Shown here: piece after piece, positions 1-5,550 of the stretch
Position numbering within the stretch: the first letter of the stretch is position 1
Layout: every line of letters starts with the position of its first letter
Assembly: GCA_900321265.1 (NCBI GenBank)
Contig: ONVJ01000092.1
Coordinates: 1-12,323 of the forward strand
Source: an uncultured Eubacteriales bacterium
GTDB taxonomy: Bacteria > Bacillota > Clostridia > Oscillospirales > CAG-272
Length of the DNA: 12,323 nucleotides
Direction of reading: 5' to 3'
Translations under genes and position numbers: made by a program
Notes under the pieces: generated by a model
Seen by the model: the letters and a program-made list of their open reading frames with translations, nothing else
Databases searched by the model: none
Told to the model about the DNA's origin: nothing

Positions 1-1203
1 AAGAACCTCGGCGAGGTTGCCTGCGTCAACTGCGGACAGTGCATCGTCGCCTGCCCGGTCGGCGCCCTCTATGAGAGAGACGACACCGACAAGGTCAGGG
101 AAGCGATCGCCGATCCCACAAAGAAGGTATACATCTGCACCGCTCCCTCGGTTCGCGCCCAGATCGGCGAATGCTTCGGCTACGCCCCCGGAACCGACAC
201 CGAGCCGCAGATGGTCGAGGCTCTCAAGATGCTCGGCTTTGACGGCGTCTTCGACATGAACCTCTCCGCCGACCTCACCATCATCGAAGAGGCCAACGAG
301 CTCATCGGCCGCATCCAGAACGGCGGCAAGCTCCCGATGATCACCTCCTGCTCGCCCGGATGGATCAAGTACTGCGAGCATTATTTCCCCGATTTCACAG
401 ACAATCTTTCGACCTGCAAGTCGCCTCAGCAGATGTTCGGCGCCGTCATGAAGACCTACTTCGCCGAGAAGAACGGCATCGATCCGAAGGACATCTTCTT
501 CGTATCCGCCATCCCCTGCACCGCGAAGAAGTTCGAGGTCGGCAGAGACGGACAGTCTGCATCGGGATATCCCGACGTCGACGTGGCGATCACCACCCGC
601 GAGGTCGGCAGGATGATCCAGCAGGCCGGCATCGATTTCCGCTCCCTCAAGGGCGAGAAATTCGACAAGCCCTTTGATATCGGATCGGGCGCCGGCGCCA
701 TCTTCGGTGCCACCGGCGGCGTTATGGAGGCCGCTCTCCGCTACGCGGCGGAGATCATCCTCGGCAAGCCGCTCGAGAAAACGCTCGAGACCCCCGAGAT
801 CAGACGCCAGAACGGAAGAGACGAAGGCTACCGCACCGCCACCTACAAGGTCGGCGATATGGACGTCAAGGTCGCTGTCGCATCGGGAACCAAGAACGCG
901 AAGCAGCTCCTGAAGGACGTTGAGTCGGGCAAACTCGATGTGCACTTCATCGAGATCATGTGCTGCCCCGGCGGATGCGTCAACGGCGGAGGCCAGCCCT
1001 ATCAGCCCGCATCGGTCCGCAATACCCTCGATCTCCGCGCGCTCCGCGCCGCCGTTCTCTACAACGACGATATCAACTGCGATATCCGCGAGTCTCAGAA
1101 GAACGCGGCCGTCTGGAAGCTCTACGACGAGTATTTCGGCAAGCCGAACAGCCACAAGGCTCACGAGGTCCTGCACACCCACTACGTGAAGCGCGGTCTC
1201 TGA
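1..1203 (+). CDS. hydA: [FeFe]-hydrogenase catalytic subunit, HydA/HndD type (5' end outside window)
   Basis: This is the C-terminal 400 residues of an iron-only hydrogenase, which interconverts protons and H2 in the cytoplasm, usually with ferredoxin and/or NAD(P)H. The frame is open from base 1, and the N-terminal ferredoxin domains are cut off. The first residues seen hold a [4Fe-4S] motif CVNCGQCIVACP (bases 22-57). The H-cluster motifs follow: L1 TSCSPGW (343-363), L2 IPCTAKKFE (511-537), the FGATGGVMEAALR stretch (about 703-741) and L3 EIMCCPGGCVNGGGQP (952-999). The C-terminus HEVLHTHYV is the usual small-subunit-like tail. L1 has Ser where many enzymes have a second Cys; from memory this is common in HndD-type subunits of multimeric, bifurcating enzymes. 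L2 has Ile for the usual Met, and L3 has an extra Cys. Partner subunits would lie to the left. Codon use (CTC, GGC, CGC, GCC) suggests high expression. The family is certain; the exact subgroup is inferred. Confidence 0.95.
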   Translation, partial: KNLGEVACVNCGQCIVACPVGALYERDDTDKVREAIADPTKKVYICTAPSVRAQIGECFGYAPGTDTEPQMVEALKMLGFDGVFDMNLSADLTIIEEANELIGRIQNGGKLPMITSCSPGWIKYCEHYFPDFTDNLSTCKSPQQMFGAVMKTYFAEKNGIDPKDIFFVSAIPCTAKKFEVGRDGQSASGYPDVDVAITTREVGRMIQQAGIDFRSLKGEKFDKPFDIGSGAGAIFGATGGVMEAALRYAAEIILGKPLEKTLETPEIRRQNGRDEGYRTATYKVGDMDVKVAVASGTKNAKQLLKDVESGKLDVHFIEIMCCPGGCVNGGGQPYQPASVRNTLDLRALRAAVLYNDDINCDIRESQKNAAVWKLYDEYFGKPNSHKAHEVLHTHYVKRGL

Positions 1204-1221
1204 GAAGCTCTGTAACAACAG

Positions 1222-1259
1222 AAAACCTGCCTGCCCGGATTTCCGGGCAGGCAGGTTTT
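1222..1259 (+). terminator. Intrinsic terminator of the hydrogenase gene
   Basis: A perfect 18-bp inverted repeat has its arms at 1222-1239 and 1242-1259, separated by TT. The stem is GC-rich in the middle, with AAAA at the foot of the left arm and TTTT at the foot of the right arm. It starts 18 bases after the hydrogenase stop. The A/T feet let it work in both directions, so it can also stop read-through from the convergent gene. Confidence 0.92.
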
Positions 1260-1269
1260 CTCGTAAACG

Positions 1270-1305
1270 ATAAAACGCGGCAGCCGGAAGGTTGCCGCGT
1301 TTTAT
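1270..1305 (-). terminator. Intrinsic terminator of the zinc-ribbon membrane protein gene
   Basis: A 13-bp perfect inverted repeat (1270-1282 with 1293-1305) encloses a 10-base loop that can form three more pairs (one G-U) around GGAA. It lies 9 bases beyond the stop of the - strand gene. Read on the - strand the right arm ends in GTTTTAT. Together with the hairpin at 1222-1259 it makes a back-to-back terminator block between convergent genes. Confidence 0.8.
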
Positions 1306-1314
1306 TGGATACGA

Positions 1315-1752
1315 TCACTTGAGAATCTGGATCTTACCGATCAGGGGAACTCTTCTGACCTGCTTCTTGCAGACAGCGATCACCTGAAGGACGGTGAATA
1401 CGAGAACGACGATTTCAATAGCCGGTCCGCAGATCCATCCGACGATCGGTATGGGAGTGATGACGCTGCCGATGGCTCCCGCGATAAGGAGGAGAAGACC
1501 CTGATTCGAGTTGTATCTTGCGTATTTGTTGTTCTTCGCCATGAAGATCGGGAAGAGGACGGCGAGGGCGAGGTAGGCAAGGATCGACCAGGGCTGGCCG
1601 GAGGTGAGCTCTTCTTCTTCGAATACCGGGAGGGCTTCCGCTTCCTTTACAGGCTGCGGTGCCTGTTCCGCGGCGCCGACCTGGGCTCCGCATGCCGGGC
1701 AGAACTGCGAATCGTCGGGGACCTGGGTCCCGCACTTAGGACAGAATGCCAT
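1315..1752 (-). CDS. Zinc-ribbon membrane protein, DUF4870/Tic20-like
   Basis: This gene encodes a 145-residue protein. Residues 4-21 form a zinc ribbon with two CxxC knuckles (C4, C7, C18, C21). An acidic, Pro/Ala-rich linker follows (about 25-52). Two to three hydrophobic segments come next (about 56-72, 84-100, 104-127), and the tail is basic. The segment KNNKYARYNSNQGLLLL resembles the 'RFHANQGL' signature of DUF4870/Tic20-like small membrane proteins, which are often fused to a zinc ribbon in Clostridia; that family call is from memory of the pattern. The start is supported by AAAGGAG about 9 bases upstream and by a consensus promoter. The reaction or partner is unknown; a role as a membrane-anchored adaptor is only a guess. 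It faces the hydrogenase gene and is divergent from the operon starting at 2388, whose first two proteins also begin with zinc ribbons. Confidence 0.88.
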   Translation of the reverse strand: MAFCPKCGTQVPDDSQFCPACGAQVGAAEQAPQPVKEAEALPVFEEEELTSGQPWSILAYLALAVLFPIFMAKNNKYARYNSNQGLLLLIAGAIGSVITPIPIVGWICGPAIEIVVLVFTVLQVIAVCKKQVRRVPLIGKIQILK

Positions 1753-1787
1753 TTTATAATTCTCCTTTGTAAATTGATTTTTATAAT

Positions 1788-1816
1788 ATTATAACAGTAT
1801 TGTGTTTAATTGTCAA
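1788..1816 (-). promoter_or_regulatory. Consensus sigma-A promoter of the zinc-ribbon membrane protein gene
   Basis: On the - strand the -35 box is TTGACA (1811-1816) and the -10 box is TATAAT (1788-1793), with a 17-base spacer. Both boxes match consensus fully. The ATG of the gene it reads is at 1752, which leaves a short leader of roughly 30 bases containing AAAGGAG. Confidence 0.9.
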
Positions 1817-2292
1817 GATATTTGATTTTTTTCGTTGATTACTTTAGGAGTTTTTTGTTTTTCGGCAGGAAGACCGGTATTATTAAAGCCTGCAGGCATG
1901 TTTCGATCTTTGCATATAGCATTATCATCCTTTTTCCGAGTTTGCCTGCGAAAAACATGATCCCGTGCTGAGAAAATGAGCCGGAGAAATTAAGAAACAC
2001 GCTTAAGCTTTTTAAGTCACCTTTTTTCGGAATAGTTCTGGTAGAAAAAACTATCCGCATGCAGAAAGGAAAGGACGATAAGACGAGCGGGCTGCAAAAA
2101 CCGGAAAAAATATAAGCCATGATTCAGCCTCAATTTCGTTGACTGAGCGTGATGCCGCGTTTTGAAAGCAGCGCCTGCTTTTTTCGCAGTTGCCTGAGAG
2201 TCTATCATAAGAAACATATGAGAAGAAAGCAGGAAATTAAAAATCTCTTAATATTTTTTTAATAAATAATTCAATAAAATTACAAAAATCTA
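1817..2292. other. Long divergent intergenic region without a convincing gene
   Basis: About 475 bases lie between two outward-facing promoters. I see no gene with a good ribosome site or a recognisable protein. A 93-codon frame on the - strand (1839-2120) is open, but it has only a weak start site and resembles no family I know. The region holds a 10-bp palindrome GCCTGCAGGC (1888-1897), a small hairpin CTTAA/TTAAG (about 2002-2016) and a terminator-like hairpin (2165-2184). Bases 2230-2292 are very A+T rich and end at the right-facing promoter, where they could act as an UP element. No riboswitch was recognised. Confidence 0.5.
2165..2184 (+). terminator. Possible small terminator hairpin in the intergenic region
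   Basis: AAAGCAG (2165-2171) pairs with CTGCTTT (2175-2181) around a 3-base loop and is followed by more T, giving a run of six T at 2179-2184. No gene ends here on the + strand, so it would have to end an unannotated short transcript or be chance. The stem is short. Confidence 0.3.
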
Positions 2293-2321
2293 TTGACAAA
2301 CCCGCGTAAAAGCGATATAAT
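2293..2321 (+). promoter_or_regulatory. Consensus sigma-A promoter of the FHA/kinase/tad operon
   Basis: TTGACA (2293-2298) and TATAAT (2316-2321) are separated by 17 bases, a perfect match to the vegetative consensus. A strongly A+T-rich stretch lies immediately upstream (2230-2292). Transcription should start near 2328, giving an A-rich leader of about 60 bases with no obvious structure before the ATG at 2388. No other strong promoter was seen downstream in the operon. Confidence 0.9.
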
Positions 2322-2387
2322 GTCCTCGAACAAAACAAAAGATTAACAAAATAAGAACAAAATCACCGTGGATGAAGGTTTGGAAAA

Positions 2388-3425
2388 ATGAAAGTGATCA
2401 GATGCGAAAACGGACATTATTACGACAGCGATCTCTTTTCGCGCTGCCCGCACTGCAGGGAGCCTGAGTCGGGAAGCGGCTCCGGAAAAAAACAGGGGAG
2501 GCAAATAAGCTTTTTTCAGGCCTTCCGAAAAGTATCAAAACCCTCGGCTGCTCCAGAGGATCCCATAGGATCCGAGCAGAATGCCGGCCCTGACGCGACA
2601 GGCGGAGCAGACGGGCAGGGGAGAGCGGAGACGGTATGCGAACCGACGGAAATCCTGTCTAAAGAGGAGATAGAGCGCCTGCTGGCCGAACTTGACGGAC
2701 AGAATGGCAAAGCGTTCAGCCAAAAAGGCATAGCGGACGGCAAAAACGGCGGAGTATACGGTAAACACGGCGAAGATTATTGCCCAAGCGGCGAAGCAGA
2801 CGGCAAAGCCGACGAAGCAAGCAGCAATAACTGCGAAGCTGATAGCCAAAGTCGCGAAGAATTCAGTCAAAAAGGCGAATCAGTCGGAAAAGGCAGCGAA
2901 GCCAGTCAAGTTAAAAAGACTCCGGTGTCTTTAAGGGAACGGGGGAAGGCAGCTTCCATGACCGATGACGCGGCAGCTTCTATCGGTGACTCGGTCCCGC
3001 CGACCGAAGACGCGATTCCCGCGACAGATGGCACCTGTTCTCCGACCGTATGGGTGAGAGGCGGAGAGGAGACGACCGACAGAAGACCGGTCGCGGGCTG
3101 GCTTGTCGGGATCGCCGGACCCTGCTTCGGAAGAAGCTTTGAGATACTCAGGGGAAGAAATTCCGTCGGGCGTTCCGAAGCCAACGATATTTCGATAAAG
3201 AATGATAAACGTGTATCAAGGGAGAAGCATATGAATATCGTTTACGATCCCTCGGGGCACGGATATTATATCGAACCGGGCGACAGCAGAGGTCTTGTCT
3301 ATTGCAACGGCAGGATCATCCTTGCACCGACTGCGGTCACCGGTTCAGATCTCATAGAGATAGGAGGTGGCAGGTATGTGATCCAGCCGTTGTGCGGCGA
3401 TTATTTCCCGGAACCCGACGCCTGA
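2388..3425 (+). CDS. Zinc-ribbon FHA-domain protein with heptad-repeat linker
   Basis: This 345-residue protein is probably cytoplasmic, since there is no signal peptide or membrane segment. The N-terminus is a short zinc-binding module with C6, H10, C20 and C23, of a type seen ahead of clostridial FHA domains. A long low-complexity linker follows; it includes PTEILSKEEIERLLAEL (86-102) and ten degenerate 7-residue repeats (104-173). The C-terminal 110 residues are an FHA domain, a phosphothreonine-peptide reader. The visible signatures are GRNSVGRS (256-263), SREKH (277-281) and the YCNGRII turn (305-311). The likely phosphate-binding residues are R262, S277, H281 and N307, inferred from the family. 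The start follows GAAGG with a 9-base gap. It is the first gene of the operon, just ahead of a Ser/Thr kinase, so binding of a phosphorylated form of that kinase or of a Tad protein is a reasonable inference. Confidence 0.88.
   Translation: MKVIRCENGHYYDSDLFSRCPHCREPESGSGSGKKQGRQISFFQAFRKVSKPSAAPEDPIGSEQNAGPDATGGADGQGRAETVCEPTEILSKEEIERLLAELDGQNGKAFSQKGIADGKNGGVYGKHGEDYCPSGEADGKADEASSNNCEADSQSREEFSQKGESVGKGSEASQVKKTPVSLRERGKAASMTDDAAASIGDSVPPTEDAIPATDGTCSPTVWVRGGEETTDRRPVAGWLVGIAGPCFGRSFEILRGRNSVGRSEANDISIKNDKRVSREKHMNIVYDPSGHGYYIEPGDSRGLVYCNGRIILAPTAVTGSDLIEIGGGRYVIQPLCGDYFPEPDA
2697..2906 (+). repeat. Ten tandem degenerate 21-bp units coding heptad repeats
   Basis: Reading from residue 104 of the FHA protein, ten consecutive 7-residue units align without gaps: GQNGKAF, SQKGIAD, GKNGGVY, GKHGEDY, CPSGEAD, GKADEAS, SNNCEAD, SQSREEF, SQKGESV, GKGSEAS. 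The consensus is roughly [GS]-[QK]-x-G-E-A-[DFY]. GAA at unit position 5 occurs in seven of the ten units. The units are diverged at DNA level, so this is an old expansion under some protein-level constraint. Confidence 0.8.
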
Positions 3426-3452
3426 GCGCCGGGATCCTGCGCGCAATTTTTT
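3426..3452 (+). terminator. Possible attenuator hairpin between the FHA and kinase genes
   Basis: Just after the FHA stop, GCGC (3426-3429) can pair with GCGC (3439-3442). Two further G-C pairs form inside after one mismatch. A run of six T follows at 3447-3452. The hairpin is weak and four bases separate stem and T-run, so partial termination is more likely than full termination. A second small hairpin (GGCAG/CTGCC) lies further into the 80-base gap. Confidence 0.35.
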
Positions 3453-3505
3453 CAGAAAACGTCGCGGCAGGCAGACGCTGCCCAAAAAAGAGAGGTTTAT
3501 GAAGG

Positions 3506-5536
3506 ATGATTCGATGCTTGCGCTGCTTTGAGGAATATCCTGATGTTTTCGGAGTCTGTCCTGTCTGCGGAAACTCCGTGGGCTGTCTTTCCGACGACAG
3601 TGACAGCTTGAAAGCCGGGAGCATGCTGCACGACCGGTATATCGTGGGGTGCGAAGCGGGAAGAGGAGGTTTCGGCAGGGTCTATCGCGGATTCGACAGG
3701 CTGACCTCAACGGTGATCGCCGTAAAGGAGCTTTTCGTTCCGTCGCTGGTCCGCCGATCCTGCGACGGGACGTCGGTGGAGCCTCTGAATTCCCGCTCGG
3801 ACACCGGGTGGATCGCGGTGAAAAAAAGATTTTACTCGGAGGCGGCGGCCGAAATATCGGCCCCCGCCTCGGTGGGATGCGCTCTCTTCGATCTTTTTGA
3901 GGAGAACGGGACGGTTTACATGATAATGGAATATCTGGGAGGGCGTACTGTCGCCTCGGTCATCGTTGAAGGCGGGACGGATCTCCCTGGCAGGGCGGAA
4001 CTGATCATCAGGGCCGCGAGGGCCGTATCGGCTCTTCACGCGTCAGGCAGGACACATCTGGATCTTGCGCCCGACAACATAATGGCAGTCGATGACGGAG
4101 AGGGCGGCAGTGAGATCAGACTGATAGATTTCGGAAGTTCGGGGAGGGGATCCGGGCTTCCGGCAGGTCCGGACAGGATCTTCAAGGAAGGCTATTCTTC
4201 TCCCGAACTGGCGGCAGGGAATTATGACCCGCGGATCGCCGACGGCGGTATCAGGAGCGATGTCTATTCGCTCGGCGCCACGGCATACATTCTGCTGACA
4301 GGGAAGCGACCGCCGGATACGTCGCCGAAAGAATACAAAAATCCCGTCCCCCCGCACGAGCTGATGGCTGAGATCCCCGTAGGGATCTCGGATGCCGTCA
4401 TGAAGGCAATGGATCCCTGTCCCGGGGAAAGGTTCGCCTCAGTCGGCGAATTTGCAGCCGCCCTCGCGAAGGCGGCGGAAAAAGCCGGTCTCTGCGGATC
4501 ACCTGAAAAGAAGCGGAGCGGGACCGCGCCTGGAAAAAAAGAGAAAACTGCCGCGGGAAAGAGGATCCGGGACGTCGCTTTCTTTTTCAGAGCATCGGGA
4601 ACCGGAGGCGCAGGCAGAGGTCGCGAACCACGCGATATTTCCTTTGAGCGAGGTGTGACACAGCGCCTTCCCGAAAGGCTTCTTCCGGGCACGGTCGCGG
4701 GAGGCAGATATGAGATCGGAGACGTCTGCACAAGGGAAGGCGACTGTCTCGTCTATCCACTCGACAGGGCGGGGATATTTACCGGTCTCGAGCTTTGCGA
4801 ATTCTTTCCTCCCGGGATCTGCCGCCGAGCTGATGACGGGATAACGGCTGACGCGGGTGAAAAAGAGTGGGAGTTTTCGGATCTCTGCGAACTGTTTTCT
4901 TCATCGGTCACCGGCTTTTCGCTTTTCAGAGACGATCCGGCGGGAGACGGATTTACCGATCTGTTTGCCGACAACCGAACGGTCTATGCCGTCAGGAGGG
5001 CGGGACAGAGGATAAACCCGGTGCGAAGAAGCGGGAAAGTGACAGAGGAGACCGCTAAAAGAGCGGCTTTTGTTATCGGAGATGCATTTGATTATATAAC
5101 CGGGCTTCACCGCGCAGGTCTTTGCCACGGCAATATTTCCTACCGGAGCCTGAGGCTGACAGCTGAGGGCAGAGTGTCGGTCTTCAGTCCGCAGAGCATT
5201 TTTTACAACCTGTCTAACGGTCATGAGATGCCGGCGGAGTATATGCCTCCGGAGTACAGGAAGCGATCCCGGACGGGGGGCTCAAAGGCTGTCAGTGGAA
5301 CCGCCGGAGATCTTTCTTATGCCGGCGATATCTATATGCTCGCTGTCCTATACTGCAGGATAGTTGCCGGGATCCTTCTCCCCTCCGCGGATATCAGAAA
5401 AGAAAAGATCCTGAGAGACGAGCCGGATCCGGCAAGAGAGGCAGTCTTTAAAGCCTTCCGCTCCGGGAGGGCGGGACTGATCATGGAAGCGCTTGATTTC
5501 AATCCTGCAAAGAGAAAGGGGGATTATCTGCGATAG
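3506..5536 (+). CDS. Zinc-ribbon Ser/Thr kinase fused to a pseudokinase
   Basis: This is a 676-residue soluble protein with no membrane segment or PASTA domain. Residues 4-21 are a zinc ribbon (C4, C7, C18, C21). Residues about 45-325 are a eukaryotic-like protein kinase domain. It shows the glycine loop GRGGFG (52-57), the ATP lysine in IAVKE (K74), the catalytic loop HLDLAPDN (184-191; D186, N191), DFG (208-210), a YSSPE activation segment end (230-234) and SDVYSLG (251-257). It is a non-RD kinase, with Leu in place of the HRD Arg. After a basic linker (330-390) a second kinase-like fold runs about 395-650. It keeps the shape (CEFFPPGICRR, LHRAGLCHGN, PPEYR, GDIYMLAVLY) but has Cys for the lysine (C431), N543 for the catalytic Asp and no DFG, so it is a pseudokinase. 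The ATG at 3506 lies 10 bases after AGAGG. An ATG at 3499 opens only a 10-codon frame that overlaps it. The gene sits between the FHA and tadZ-like genes. Confidence 0.9.
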   Translation: MIRCLRCFEEYPDVFGVCPVCGNSVGCLSDDSDSLKAGSMLHDRYIVGCEAGRGGFGRVYRGFDRLTSTVIAVKELFVPSLVRRSCDGTSVEPLNSRSDTGWIAVKKRFYSEAAAEISAPASVGCALFDLFEENGTVYMIMEYLGGRTVASVIVEGGTDLPGRAELIIRAARAVSALHASGRTHLDLAPDNIMAVDDGEGGSEIRLIDFGSSGRGSGLPAGPDRIFKEGYSSPELAAGNYDPRIADGGIRSDVYSLGATAYILLTGKRPPDTSPKEYKNPVPPHELMAEIPVGISDAVMKAMDPCPGERFASVGEFAAALAKAAEKAGLCGSPEKKRSGTAPGKKEKTAAGKRIRDVAFFFRASGTGGAGRGREPRDISFERGVTQRLPERLLPGTVAGGRYEIGDVCTREGDCLVYPLDRAGIFTGLELCEFFPPGICRRADDGITADAGEKEWEFSDLCELFSSSVTGFSLFRDDPAGDGFTDLFADNRTVYAVRRAGQRINPVRRSGKVTEETAKRAAFVIGDAFDYITGLHRAGLCHGNISYRSLRLTAEGRVSVFSPQSIFYNLSNGHEMPAEYMPPEYRKRSRTGGSKAVSGTAGDLSYAGDIYMLAVLYCRIVAGILLPSADIRKEKILRDEPDPAREAVFKAFRSGRAGLIMEALDFNPAKRKGDYLR

Positions 5537-5541
5537 CAAAT

Positions 5542-5545
5542 AAGG
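5542..5545 (+). promoter_or_regulatory. Ribosome site favouring the ATG at 5551 for tadZ
   Basis: AAGG at 5542-5545 stands five bases before ATG 5551. A GTG at 5545 in the same frame overlaps this site and has no Shine-Dalgarno sequence of its own at a useful distance. The start at 5551 is therefore preferred, two codons inside the longest frame. The kinase stop is at 5534-5536. Confidence 0.5.
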
Positions 5546-5550
5546 TGTTC

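Noticed and set aside
2059..2115. 18-codon + strand frame (MQKGKDDKTSG...)
   Set aside because: It has no Shine-Dalgarno site or promoter, and a frame of this length is expected by chance.
1839..2120. 93-codon - strand frame in the divergent intergenic region
   Set aside because: There is no good ribosome site, no similarity that I recognise, and no promoter just upstream. It is kept as a very weak possibility only.
2181..2215. TTGCCTGAGAGTC resembling part of a TPP riboswitch
   Set aside because: Only a few bases match. The second conserved block is absent, and no thiamin gene is nearby.
2535..2870. 111-codon hydrophobic-looking - strand frame over the repeat region of the FHA gene
   Set aside because: Its Ala/Phe/Val-rich repeats are the antisense reading of the 21-bp units. 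No start site supports it.
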